Source of the DNA: CAVSSX01 sp963730735
GTDB lineage: Bacteria > Actinomycetota > Acidimicrobiia > Acidimicrobiales > RAAP-2
Direction: 5' to 3'
DNA: 64,000 nucleotides
NCBI GenBank assembly: GCA_963730735.1
Contig: CAVSSX010000007.1
Coordinates: forward strand, 1,488,001 to 1,552,000
Below, piece by piece: positions 53,373 through 62,417 of the stretch (positions are counted from its first letter, which is position 1; every line of letters starts with the position of its first letter). The notes under the pieces were generated by a model. It was not told the origin of the DNA and ran no database searches. It worked only from the letters and a program-made list of their open reading frames with translations. Position numbers and translations under genes: made by a program.

Positions 53373-54781
53373 ATGTGGGCCGGGCGTAGCACGACGCCCG
53401 GGCGTCGGATGGTGCCGGCCGCCGTGGCGGCGATCCTGGTGGGGTTGGCCCTGCCGATCCTGGCGGCGTCGACGCCGGTGGCCGCGGCCACGACCTCTCT
53501 CGCCGTCCCGACCACCAGCCCGTACTACTCGCTGCTCCAGGCGGCGAGTGCGCCGGCCGTCACCTACGGCGCCACGGTGAGCGGCTGCGTCGTCCAGCCC
53601 ACGACCTCGTGCGCCGGCGCCGATCTCTCCGGGGCGATGCTCAGGGGCGCCCTCTTCGACTACGCCGACCTCGACGGCGCCGACCTGTCGGGGGCGACGC
53701 TGGCCCTGGCCAACTTCGCCTACGCCTCGCTGAGCGATGCGAACCTGAGCGACACCACCCTCACGGGCGTCATCCTCGACGACGCCCAGGCACCCGGCCT
53801 CTCGTTGGCCGGCTCCTCGCTCCACCTCGGGGCGATCTCCGACGCCGACCTCGAGGGTGCCGATCTCGAGCGCCTGAACGCCAATTTCGGGGCGGTCGTC
53901 GGCACCGATCTGGCCCACGCCGACCTGAAGGGCGCCAACCTCTCGGACACCGACTTCAACGGCGACGACCTGACCGACGCCGACCTGACCGGGAGCCGAC
54001 CTGGCCAACGGCGATCTCACGGGCTCCACGCTCACCGGGGCCACGCTCACCGGGGTGGACTTCTGCAACACGGTCATGCCGAACGGCAAGGTCCGCAATC
54101 CGCGCAAGGGGATCTGCCCGGGTCAGGCGCCGCCGGCCCAGTCCACCGGCCGACCGATCCGGTTGTCGTCCACCAGCGCCTTCTACCCGGCCGTCCACGC
54201 ACTGCTGCGCGGTCACCAGGTGCACGCCGGCACCGTGGTCCGGGGCTGTCGGATCCAGGCCTACGCCACGATGCTCGGGCGCCAAACTCGGCGGCGCCGA
54301 CCTGCAGGGCGGCTTCCTCGCCTACTCGGACCTCGACGGGGCCACCCTGGCCAAGGCCAACTTCCTCCTCGGCAGCATGGCCTTCGCCAGCGCCAAGGGT
54401 TCCAATCTGCGGGGCATCGAGCTCGGGGCCACGTCGGCCGTCAACGCCGACCTCGAGGGGGCCGACCTCGACCGGGCCGAGCTGGCGCTCACCAACCTGG
54501 CCGGCGCCGATCTGCGCGGGGTGACGTTCCTCGGCGCCGACGGCCGGGTGGCCACCTTCACCGGGGCGGACCTCGAGGGGGCGCAGCTGAAGAAGGCGGA
54601 CCTGGCCGAGGCGTCGTTCTCCGGGTCCGACCTGAAGGGTGCCGACCTGGCCGGCGCCAACCTCTCGGAGGCCACGTTCCTCGGCGCCGACCTGACCGGC
54701 GCCGACCTGACCGGCGCCACGTTCTGCGACACGATCATGCCCGACGGCACGATCGAGCACCCGACCTTGGGGAAGTGCTGA
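53373..54781 (+). CDS. Secreted pentapeptide-repeat protein (two frame breaks)
   Basis: An N-terminal signal helix ('MVPAAVAAILVGLALPILAA') then pentapeptide repeats in the A(D/N)LxG pattern: 'CAGADLSGAMLRGALFDYAD', 'LDGADLSGATLALANFAYAS', 'ADLKGANLSDTDFNGDDLTD'. Breaks near 53995 and 54285 change frame; the second half resumes 'AKLGGADLQGGFLAYSDLDG' and ends 'FCDTIMPDGTIEHPTLGKC'. Both halves end in the same unit ('FCNTVMPNGKVRNPRKGIC', 'FCDTIMPDGTIEHPTLGKC'), so the protein is two repeat domains with matching Cys-containing caps. About 470 residues in full. Function unknown; exported. Confidence 0.78.
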
Positions 54782-54849
54782 CCGTCCGGCGGCACTGACC
54801 GGGGCCATGGCCGACGGTGTGGGAAGCCCCCAGATCGTAGGCTGGCCAC

Positions 54850-56655
54850 GTGCACGTCATCGCCACCGCCGGGCACGTCGACCACGGGAAGTCCACCCTG
54901 GTCCACCGCCTGACCGGCGTCGATCCCGACCGCCTGGCCGAGGAGAAGGAACGCGGCCTGACGATCGACCTCGGTTTCGCCCACTGCACCTTGCCCTCGG
55001 GTTCCGAGGTCGGCTTCGTGGACGTTCCCGGACACGTCCGCTTCCTCAAGAACATGTTGGCCGGCGTCGGCGGGATCGACGCCTGCTTGTTCGTGGTGTC
55101 GGCCACCGAGGGGTGGATGCCCCAGTCCGAGGAGCACCTGGCGATCCTCGGACTCCTCGGGATCCGCCACGGGATGGTCGCCCTCACCCGGTCGGCCTCG
55201 GTGGACGGCGACCGGCGGGCGGCGGTCCGTCAGGCGGTGGCCGAGCGACTCTCGGGCACGTTCCTCGAGGGCTGCGAGATCGTGGCGGTCGACGCCCCGG
55301 CCGGCGTTGGGGTGGAGGGGCCGGGCGGCCTGGTCGAAGCGCTCGAACATCTGGTCGAGTCCGCGCCGACGGCGCTCGATGTCGGACGCCCCCGGCTCTG
55401 GGTCGACCGGTCCTTTGCCGTACGGGGTTCGGGCACGGTGGTCACCGGCCTCTTGACCGGGGGATCGGTGGCCGTGGGCCAGCACCTCGCCGTCCTTCCC
55501 GGGGGCCACGAGGTCCGCGTCCGCGGGCTGCAGAGCCACGGTCAGCCGCTGGAGGTGGCCGGGCCCGGTCGCCGGCTGGCCATGAACCTGCACGGCGTGG
55601 GCCACGAGCAGGTCGGCCGGGGCGACGCGGTGGTCAGCGGTGCACAGTGGCACCGGGCGGTGACCGTCGATGCCACCCTGGAGGTGCTGGCCACCGTGGA
55701 ACACGGGGTGTCGTCTCGGGGCGCCTACCTCGCCTATCTCGGCTCGGGTGAGTACCCGGTCCGGCTCCGCCTCGTCGGCGGCCGGACGTCCATCGAACCG
55801 GGGGCGACGGGCGCCGTCCGGTTGTGGCTCCCGGTCCCGCTGCCCCTGGTGCCGGGCGATCGCTACGTGCTGCGCGAGAGCGGGCGGTCCGAGACCATCG
55901 GCGGCGGTGAGGTCCTCGACGTGGCGCCGATCCGCCCGCCGGCCCGGGCCACCCCCGACCGGTCGGTGGACCGGGTCGTGGCCGAGCGGGGCTGGACCGA
56001 CGTCGACGAGCTGGCTCGCCTGACCGGCACCCGTCGTCCGGCCACCGTGGGCTCATGGGTGGTGAGCGAGGCGGCGCTGGTCGAGACCCAGGCCTCCGTC
56101 CGCCATCTGGTGGGCCAGGCCGATGCCCTCGGCCTCCCCCTGGCGGCCCTCGATACCCGGCAGCGGGCCGTCGTGCCGCTGCTCGGCGATCTGGTGGTGA
56201 CCGACGGTCGCCTCCGACCGGCCGGCGAGGGGTCGGCCCGGCTGGACGCCGTGCTCGACGTGCACCCGTTCCTGGCCGCCCTGGCGGCCACGCCCTTCGC
56301 CCCGCCGCCGCCTGACGGCGTCGACCGCGGCGAGCTGCGGGCCCTCGAGCGACGGGGCCTGGTGGTCGAGGCCAACGGGATGTGGTTCGCCGCCTCGGCG
56401 GTCGACGACGCGGCGCGCGTGGTGGCCGATCTGCTGGCCGGATCGCCCGACGGCGTGACGGCGGGGGAGATCCGGGCCGCCCTCGGGACGTCCCGCAAGT
56501 ACGCCCTGCCCCTCCTGGCCTACCTCGACGGCAACGGGATCACCCGCCGCCGGGGCGACCTGCGGATCGCCGGACCGCGGCTGCCCGCCGGCTCGGGCTC
56601 GGCGGCGACGGTCGGTGCGACGGCCGGGGGGCCACGACGAGGGGAGGTGCGGTGA
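54850..56655 (+). CDS. selB: Selenocysteine-specific elongation factor SelB
   Basis: 601 residues from a GTG. GTPase domain: P-loop 'GHVDHGKST' (8-16), 'EKERGLTIDLGFAH', 'VDVPGHVRFLKNML'; the guanine-specificity loop is altered ('MVALTRSASVDGD'; canonical NKxD not kept). Domains II/III follow ('FAVRGSGTVVTGLLTGGSVA', 'RLAMNLHGVGHEQVGRGDAV'). The C-terminal part is winged-helix repeats that bind the SECIS hairpin ('VTAGEIRAALGTSRKYALPL', 'LAYLDGNGITRRRGDLRI'). It delivers Sec-tRNA to in-frame UGA. Coupled by GTGA overlap to selD. Confidence 0.95.
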   Translation: MHVIATAGHVDHGKSTLVHRLTGVDPDRLAEEKERGLTIDLGFAHCTLPSGSEVGFVDVPGHVRFLKNMLAGVGGIDACLFVVSATEGWMPQSEEHLAILGLLGIRHGMVALTRSASVDGDRRAAVRQAVAERLSGTFLEGCEIVAVDAPAGVGVEGPGGLVEALEHLVESAPTALDVGRPRLWVDRSFAVRGSGTVVTGLLTGGSVAVGQHLAVLPGGHEVRVRGLQSHGQPLEVAGPGRRLAMNLHGVGHEQVGRGDAVVSGAQWHRAVTVDATLEVLATVEHGVSSRGAYLAYLGSGEYPVRLRLVGGRTSIEPGATGAVRLWLPVPLPLVPGDRYVLRESGRSETIGGGEVLDVAPIRPPARATPDRSVDRVVAERGWTDVDELARLTGTRRPATVGSWVVSEAALVETQASVRHLVGQADALGLPLAALDTRQRAVVPLLGDLVVTDGRLRPAGEGSARLDAVLDVHPFLAALAATPFAPPPPDGVDRGELRALERRGLVVEANGMWFAASAVDDAARVVADLLAGSPDGVTAGEIRAALGTSRKYALPLLAYLDGNGITRRRGDLRIAGPRLPAGSGSAATVGATAGGPRRGEVR

Positions 56656-57663
56656 CCGACACCGACGAGGTGCGGCTGACCGAATGGACGACCTGCGGGG
56701 GGTGCGCCGCCAAATGGGGGGCGTCGTTGCTCACCGGCCTGCTCGACGAGGTGGTCGGCTCGGCCCAGGACGACGACCTGGTGATCGGCCTGTCGCCGTT
56801 CGACGATGCCGCCGTCTACCGCCTGACCGACGACCTGGCCCTGGTGTCGACGACCGACTTCTTCCCGCCGTTGGTCGACGATCCGGGTGACTTCGGGGCG
56901 ATCGCCGCCGCCAACGCCTGCAGCGACATCTTCGCCATGGGTGCCCGGGTCACGCTGGCCCTCAACATCTCGGCCTTCCCCGAGCACCTGCCGCCGGCGG
57001 CCATCTCGTCCATCCTGATCGCCGCCGCCGAGGTGGTGGCCGAGGCCGGGGGGGTGGTCGCCGGTGGACACACCATCCGGTCCGAGGAGCCGATCTTCGG
57101 CCTGGCCGTCCAGGGCCTGGTGCACCCCGATCGGATCCTGACCAAGGGCGGGGCGCGCCCCGGCGACGTCCTGGTCCTGTCCAAACCGCTCGGCACGGGG
57201 ATCGTGCTGGCCGCCGGCACCCCCGACGAGAAGGCCTCGGCCATCGCCGGCATGCGCCAGCTCAACCGGTCGGCGTCCCTGGCCCTGCAGGCCCTGGGCG
57301 CCGGGGTCCACGGGGCCACCGACGTCACCGGCTTCGGCCTCTTCGGGCACGCCTGGGAGATCGCCCAACGCTCGGACGTCGCCCTCGAACTGGAGGGGTC
57401 GGCCCTTCCCCTCTACCCGGGGGCCCGTCGGGCGGCCGAGGCGGGCGTGCAGACCGGCGGCGACGCACGGAACCGGGCCTACCTGGCCGACTCACGCCGT
57501 CTGCACGGCCGACGAGGCCTCGGCGCGCCTGGCCTACGACCCGCAGACCTCGGGCGGACTGCTCGCCGCCGTCGACCCGTCGGTGGTGGACGACCTGGCC
57601 GAGGCGGGCTTCGTGCCGATCGGCCGGGTCACCGAGGGTGACCCCGAGGTCCGCCTCCGGTGA
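56652..57663 (+). CDS. selD: Selenide, water dikinase (frameshifted)
   Basis: Makes selenophosphate from selenide and ATP. Catalytic C18 and K21 are in 'TEWTTCGGCAAKWGA' (a Cys form, not Sec). ATP-binding and metal Asp blocks: 'SPFDDAAVYRLTDDLALVST', 'AAANACSDIFAMGARVTLAL', 'GGVVAGGHTIRSEEPIFGLA', 'GATDVTGFGLFGHAWEIAQR'. One extra C near 57491 breaks the frame; removing it gives 'ADSAVCTADEASARLAYDPQ' and 'TSGGLLAAVDPSVVDDLAEA' to the stop at 57661-57663. GTGA overlaps at both ends couple it to selB and selA. Confidence 0.95.
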
Positions 57664-58952
57664 CCGCCGCCCTGCGGATCGTGCCGCCAGGACCCGACGG
57701 GTCGGACCGCCCACCCTCGGTCGACGCCCTCGTGCGCTCGATGGACGACATCGACCTGCCGCACCCGCTCCTGGTCGATGCGGCCCGCGAGGCCATCGAG
57801 GCCGGCCAGCCCGACTCGGCCCGAGAGCGGGCCCTGCTCACCGAGCGCACCCTGCTCGGGCCGGTGGTCAACGCCACCGGCGTCCTCCTGCACACCAATC
57901 TCGGCCGGGCCCCGATCGAGGTCCGCCAGGACGCCCGCTACCAGAACCTGGAGCTCGACCTCTCGACCGGTCGGCGGGGCTCGCGCAGCGCCCACGCGGC
58001 GACGCTCATCGCCCGGGCCATCGACGCCCCGGCGGCGTTGGTGGTCAACAACGGGGCGGCCGCCGTGCTGCTCGTGCTGGCCGCGCTGGCCCGCGGCCGC
58101 CAGGTGGTGGTGAGCCGGGGCGAGCTGATCGAGATCGGGGGCGGCTTCCGGATCCCCGAGGTCCTCGAGGCCTCGGGGGCCACCCTGGTCGAGGTCGGCA
58201 CGACCAACCGGACGACCCCGACGGACTACCGCCGGGCGACCTCGGACGACACCGGCCTGCTCCTGAAGGTCCACCAGTCGAACTACCGGGTGGTGGGGTT
58301 CACCCGGTCGGTGGCCGTGGCCGACCTGGCCGGGCTCGGACCGCCGGTGGTCTACGACATCGGATCGGGCCTGCTCGACGCCGGCACGCCGTGGCTGCCC
58401 GGTCGCCCGCCCTCCTGGCTGGCCGGCGAACCGGCCGCCCGGCAGGCCCTGGCCGAGGGGGCCGATCTGGTCACCTTCTCGACCGACAAGCTCTTCGGCG
58501 GTCCCCAGGGCGGGGTGATCGCCGGGCGGGCCGACCTGGTGGCCGAGTGCGCCGCCCACCCGATGGCCCGGGCCCTGCGCCCCGGGGGTCTGGTGTTGGG
58601 GGCCCTCCAGGCGACCGCCCTGGCCTACCTCCGCGGTGACGGGACGTCGATCCCGTTCTGGAGGATGGCCACCGCCGAGGTCGAGTCGCTCCGGTCCCGG
58701 GCGCTCGCCCTCGGGGTGGGCGATGTCGAGGACTGCCGGTCGGTGGTCGGCGGGGGCGCGTTGCCCGGGATCGAGATCCCCTCGGCCGGGCTCTCCCTCC
58801 CCGGTGACCGTTCGACGGCCCTGCGGCGCCGGCCGGTGCCGGTGCTCGGGCGGGTCCGCCAGGGCCGGACGGTCCTGGACCTGCGGACGGTCGACCCCGC
58901 CGACGACGACCTGGTCGCCGAGGCGGCGACCGTGGCCCTGGCCGTCGGCTGA
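57660..58952 (+). CDS. selA: L-seryl-tRNA(Sec) selenium transferase
   Basis: 430 residues from a GTG overlapping the selD stop. PLP enzyme converting Ser-tRNA(Sec) to Sec-tRNA(Sec). 'VNATGVLLHTNLGRAPI', 'LDLSTGRRGSRSAHAATLIA', 'NNGAAAVLLVLAALARGRQV', 'SRGELIEIGGGFRIPEVLEA' and the PLP Lys in 'LVTFSTDKLFGGPQGGVIAG' are all conserved. The N-terminal tRNA-binding segment is present ('PPSVDALVRSMDDIDLPHPL'). Third gene of the selB-selD-selA operon. Confidence 0.96.
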   Translation: MTAALRIVPPGPDGSDRPPSVDALVRSMDDIDLPHPLLVDAAREAIEAGQPDSARERALLTERTLLGPVVNATGVLLHTNLGRAPIEVRQDARYQNLELDLSTGRRGSRSAHAATLIARAIDAPAALVVNNGAAAVLLVLAALARGRQVVVSRGELIEIGGGFRIPEVLEASGATLVEVGTTNRTTPTDYRRATSDDTGLLLKVHQSNYRVVGFTRSVAVADLAGLGPPVVYDIGSGLLDAGTPWLPGRPPSWLAGEPAARQALAEGADLVTFSTDKLFGGPQGGVIAGRADLVAECAAHPMARALRPGGLVLGALQATALAYLRGDGTSIPFWRMATAEVESLRSRALALGVGDVEDCRSVVGGGALPGIEIPSAGLSLPGDRSTALRRRPVPVLGRVRQGRTVLDLRTVDPADDDLVAEAATVALAVG

Positions 58953-58964
58953 AGCGCCCGCCGC

Positions 58965-60083
58965 CTACATGAAGTTCCGGGTGTGGAGCGACGAGAGGCT
59001 GGCGGCCTCCTGTTCGCTGAAGCCCAGCCGGGCCAGCCGCCGCCGCCGCCCCTCGTCCATCTCCCGCTGCAGCGCCTGCACCCGGTCGAAGCCGGCGGCG
59101 ATGGCCGACGGGGCGAAGCTGCCGGCGGCCAGGACGACCAGCGCGTCGGCCGTGTCCTCCCCGAGCCCGGCCGTCCGCTCGAGGGCCCGGTGCCGCCGCT
59201 CGACCGCCGCCGTCAGCCGGTCGCGGAGCATCGGGTCGTCGCCGAGGTGTTCTTCGAGCTGGGCCAAGCCGAACGCCACGTGCCGGGCCTCGTCCTGGAG
59301 GGCCAGGCGGCAGACCTGGGCGGTGACCGGGTCGGGCGCATACCGGTTGAGGAACGAGAGCAGGTGGAGGAACGTCCCCTCGCCGAGCACCGACAGGAGG
59401 AACGTGCTGACCGCCGGGTCCGGTTCGTCGAAGAGGGTCTGCAGCGAGGCCCGACCGCCGGCCGAGGACACGCCGAGGGGTCGGCCGGCGAGGCGGGCCC
59501 GTCGACTGAAGACCTCGACGTGCCGGGCCTCGTCGGCCAGCTGGATGGCGCCCAGCTGGAGGGTCTCTCGGTAGTGGGGGTGGAGCCGGGCCAGGAACCG
59601 GGCCGGGACCTGGAGGGCCGCCAGCTCGTTCTCGACCAGGTAGGTCATCACCTGGACCACCGCCCCCTCCACGTCGGGCGGGAGGTCGAGCGGGTCGTCC
59701 CAGGGCACAGCGGTCGCCGGGTCCCACTGGGCCGCCGCCGCCTGGGCGTAGAGGCGGGGGGCGAGATCGCACCAGGCGAGCGGCCGGGTGTCGAGGTCGG
59801 CCGTGGCCAGGTCCGGGCCACCCGACTCGACGAGGGCGCCCCGGGCGGCCAGGCCCCACGAGGCTGGCGCCCGATCGGCGATGCCCTCGGGACCGGCACC
59901 GCCGGCCCGCACGGCGTCGTGCCAGCGGTCCCGCTCGACGGGGCCCCGGCGGACCCGGTGGCCGACGACCTCGTGGCCCCGACGACGGCCCCAGGCCGCC
60001 AGATGGACCTCGAGCGCCGGGTCGTCCCCGTGGACGTCGAGCTCCGACCCGACCGGCAGACCGGCCAGGGCCCGGTCGATCAC
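58965..60083 (-). CDS. TusA-like N-terminus fused to a ferritin-like di-iron domain
   Basis: 372 residues from a GTG. Residues 1-45 ('IDRALAGLPVGSELDVHGDD', 'PALEVHLAAWGRRRGHEVV') match the second half of TusA/SirA sulfur carriers; the catalytic CPxP is missing, even reading upstream. Residues ~150-370 are helical with two E-x2-H type sites ('LADEARHVEVF' and 'LQDEARHVAFGLAQLEEHL') plus upstream 'VENELAALQVPARF' and 'LGEGTFLHLLSFL', the arrangement of ferritin-like/di-iron oxidase proteins. It is the last gene of a minus-strand trio inside the Sec island. Reaction unknown; an oxygen-using thiol or sulfur oxidation is a guess. Confidence 0.7.
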   Translation of the reverse strand: MIDRALAGLPVGSELDVHGDDPALEVHLAAWGRRRGHEVVGHRVRRGPVERDRWHDAVRAGGAGPEGIADRAPASWGLAARGALVESGGPDLATADLDTRPLAWCDLAPRLYAQAAAAQWDPATAVPWDDPLDLPPDVEGAVVQVMTYLVENELAALQVPARFLARLHPHYRETLQLGAIQLADEARHVEVFSRRARLAGRPLGVSSAGGRASLQTLFDEPDPAVSTFLLSVLGEGTFLHLLSFLNRYAPDPVTAQVCRLALQDEARHVAFGLAQLEEHLGDDPMLRDRLTAAVERRHRALERTAGLGEDTADALVVLAAGSFAPSAIAAGFDRVQALQREMDEGRRRRLARLGFSEQEAASLSSLHTRNFM

Positions 60084-60141
60084 CAGGTGGGCACCCCGGT
60101 CCAGCCCGAGCGGACCCAGCTCGACGGTCGGAGGCGGGCCC

Positions 60142-60996
60142 TCAGGGCCGGTAGTCGGCAGCGGTGATCCTTCCCGCCGGGTCGTAGAAGGCGGCGGCGT
60201 CGACGGCCCGCTCCAACAGCTCGTAGCCCTCGGTCCGGCCGTCGACCCAGGTGTGCAGGCCCTCGAGGTCGAGGAGCGGTCGGACGTCGGGGTCCCCGTA
60301 GTCCATCGAGCCGAGGAGGTCGCCGAACCGGTCGATGCCCGCCCCCTCGCCGACCACCGTCATGTTGCAGTGGTCGTAGGGCGGGGTGGCGGCGAGGAAC
60401 CGGGTGGTGCCGGCGCCGAGGATGCCCTCCTGGGCGAAGAGGAGGTGATTGGCGTCGATCATGCAGGCGGCGTCGACCTCGCCGTCGGCCAGGGCCCGGG
60501 CCGCCGCACGCTCGCCGCCGATGTGGTCGCCGTGGAGCCCGGTCCCGATGTCGAAGCGTCGCACCGTGACGTCGACGCCGGGTTCGAGACCGGCCTGGCG
60601 CAGCTGATCGAGGGGAAGGAGGGTCGACTGGGGCGAGTCGACGGCGCCGGTGGCCACGGTCGTCCCCCGCAGGTCGGCCAACGAGGTGACCGGGGAACCG
60701 GCGGGAACCACCACGACGGACCGCAGGTCGCGGTCGGTGTCGCGCATGACCAGGGGCCGGACCACCACCCCGGCGCCGGGCGCCGCCCGGCGGGCCCGGA
60801 CCCAGGCCAGCGGGGAGTTCCAGGCGGCGTCGGTCCGCCCGGCCAGGAGGTCGTCGACCTGGCGCTCGTAGTTCGAGTAGAGCACGAAGTCGAACTCGAG
60901 GTCGCGCTGGCGCAGCCACTCGCGGAACCCTTCCCAGATGGTCACCACCTTCGGGTCGTAGGCCACCGCACCCATCACCACCGCGTCGCCGGCCAT
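60142..60996 (-). CDS. PhnD/SsuA-like periplasmic-binding-fold protein without signal peptide
   Basis: 284 residues from 'MAGDAVVMGAVAYDPKVVTI'. Type-2 binding-protein fold: 'EFDFVLYSNYERQVDDLLAG', 'RTDAAWNSPLAWVRARRAAP', 'SVVVVPAGSPVTSLADLRG', 'DGEVDAACMIDANHLLF'. Closest in style to PhnD phosphonate and SsuA sulfonate binders, but there is no signal peptide or lipobox and no ABC permease or ATPase nearby. It may bind a small anionic substrate in the cytoplasm or be an enzyme built on the fold. Three bases after the acyl-CoA dehydrogenase stop. Confidence 0.8.
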   Translation of the reverse strand: MAGDAVVMGAVAYDPKVVTIWEGFREWLRQRDLEFDFVLYSNYERQVDDLLAGRTDAAWNSPLAWVRARRAAPGAGVVVRPLVMRDTDRDLRSVVVVPAGSPVTSLADLRGTTVATGAVDSPQSTLLPLDQLRQAGLEPGVDVTVRRFDIGTGLHGDHIGGERAAARALADGEVDAACMIDANHLLFAQEGILGAGTTRFLAATPPYDHCNMTVVGEGAGIDRFGDLLGSMDYGDPDVRPLLDLEGLHTWVDGRTEGYELLERAVDAAAFYDPAGRITAADYRP

Positions 60997-60998
60997 GG

Positions 60999-62123
60999 CT
61001 AGCCCTCCAGCAGGGGGAGCCCACCGAGGGCCCGGCCGATGAAGTCGTAGAGGGCGTCGGTCGTGGGGGCCATGACCCGGGCCGCCCGGGCGTCCCGGAA
61101 GGCCCGCTCGATGCCGAGCTCCTTGCGGAACGCCGCCCCACCGCACACCTTCATGGCCAGATCGGTGACGGCGATGGCCGCCTCGGCCGCCGCCGCCTTG
61201 GACTCGAGCACCCGCAGGGTGGCGTCCTCCCGGCCGGACTCGAGGGCGTCGAGCACGTCGTCGAGCAGCGCCGCCACCGTGTCGGTGGTCACCCGCATGC
61301 GAGCGAAGTCGGCCCGGGGCACCGGCTGGGTGATGAGCGGCTGGCCGAGGTGGGTGAGGACGGTCGAGGTGAGGTGGTGGCCGGTCTCGGCGGTCACCGC
61401 TTCCATGAGCCCCACGCTGAACGCCGCCGAGAGCACCAGGAACCACGGCAGCGCGGTGGCCAGAGCGACGTCGAGGCCGGCCCCGTCCCCACCGAGCAGG
61501 GCGTCGGCGCCGACCACCACGTCCTTCGCATCGACCGGGACCGAGCCGTTGCCCCGGAGCCCGAGGCCGTCGAAGCCGCCGGCGACGGCGAGGCCGGGAC
61601 GGTCGCTCGGGACCAGCCACAGCGACATCGGCCCCTCGGCGGCGACGGGACGGGAGGACCAGACGTAGCTGTCGGCCTCACCGGCGGCGGTGACCCAGCT
61701 CTTCTGGGCATCGAGGTGCACCCGGTCGCCGTCGGGGACCGCCGTGCCCATGCTGGCCCAGAAGTGGCTTCGCGACCCGACCTCGGAGAAGGCCAGGGTC
61801 GTCAGGTGGTCCCCCGAGGCGATGGCCCGGCGGGTCGACTCGGGCCCGTGGGCCTCGAGCACGGCCGTGCCGGCGTAGTGCATCAGGGTGACCATGGCCG
61901 TCGAGCCGCAGGCGGCGGCCAGAGCCCGAACCACGTCGGCGGCGGCCCGGGGTCCCTGGCCGCCGCCACCGACCTTGGTGGACGAGGCCAGGCCGAGCAG
62001 CCCCGCCGCGCCGAGGGCGTTGATCCCGTCCCGGGGGAACACCCCGTCACGGTCGACCGTCGCCGCCTGCGGGGCGACGACCTCCTCGATGACCCGGCCT
62101 ACTGCGTCGTGGTAGTCAGCCAC
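60999..62123 (-). CDS. Acyl-CoA dehydrogenase-like flavoprotein
   Basis: 374 residues from a GTG with AAGGGGGAAGA upstream. ACAD fold: 'AACGSTAMVTLMHYAGTAVL', 'LTTLAFSEVGSRSHFWASMG' (flavin-binding strand), 'DAQKSWVTAAGEADSYVWSS', 'GLRGNGSVPVDAKDVVV' and the C-terminal helices 'MKVCGGAAFRKELGIERAFR'. The usual catalytic Glu near the C-terminus is not evident. This is common in the SfnB/DszC-like monooxygenase branch, so a flavin-dependent oxygenase is as likely as a dehydrogenase. First gene of the minus-strand trio, its start about 105 bases from the tRNA-Sec 3' end. Confidence 0.85.
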   Translation of the reverse strand: MADYHDAVGRVIEEVVAPQAATVDRDGVFPRDGINALGAAGLLGLASSTKVGGGGQGPRAAADVVRALAAACGSTAMVTLMHYAGTAVLEAHGPESTRRAIASGDHLTTLAFSEVGSRSHFWASMGTAVPDGDRVHLDAQKSWVTAAGEADSYVWSSRPVAAEGPMSLWLVPSDRPGLAVAGGFDGLGLRGNGSVPVDAKDVVVGADALLGGDGAGLDVALATALPWFLVLSAAFSVGLMEAVTAETGHHLTSTVLTHLGQPLITQPVPRADFARMRVTTDTVAALLDDVLDALESGREDATLRVLESKAAAAEAAIAVTDLAMKVCGGAAFRKELGIERAFRDARAARVMAPTTDALYDFIGRALGGLPLLEG

Positions 62124-62230
62124 TCTTCCCCCTTCGCGGCGGCGCCCTGCCGGGTCGCCCCTGAACCTTGCATCTGCCGCCCCCGAGGTCCGGGGCCGGC
62201 ACCGGTGACGGACGTCGGCCGACAACGGCG

Positions 62231-62326
62231 TGGCGGAGGTGGACGGGAATCGAACCCGCCGGACGAGGGTCACTCGTCCCAACCGCTTTGAAGGCGGCGG
62301 GGCCCACCAGGTACCCGGACACCCCC
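62231..62326 (-). tRNA. selC: tRNA-Sec (UCA)
   Basis: 96 nt including encoded CCA, minus strand. 5' GGGGGTGT pairs with CACCTCC and the discriminator is G, as in bacterial tRNA-Sec. The anticodon stem GCCGC/GCGGT holds the loop CTTCAAA, anticodon UCA. The long variable arm has a 7-bp stem GGACGAG/CTCGTCC, and the T-arm is CGGGTTCGATTCCCG. It lies 3.3 kb from selA and diverges from the UGSC selenoprotein gene 91 bases away. Confidence 0.95.
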
Positions 62327-62417
62327 GTTCGGACGGTAGCAGACCTCCGTCGGGGCCAGCCGGGGGCATCGGCGCCGGCTCGGCCGAGGGCGTAGCCTGG
62401 CTCGGGGAGGGAAGAGC

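Noticed and set aside
56652..57663. SelD as a selenoprotein
   Set aside because: The catalytic position is a TGC codon (C18); there is no TGA in frame before the stop.
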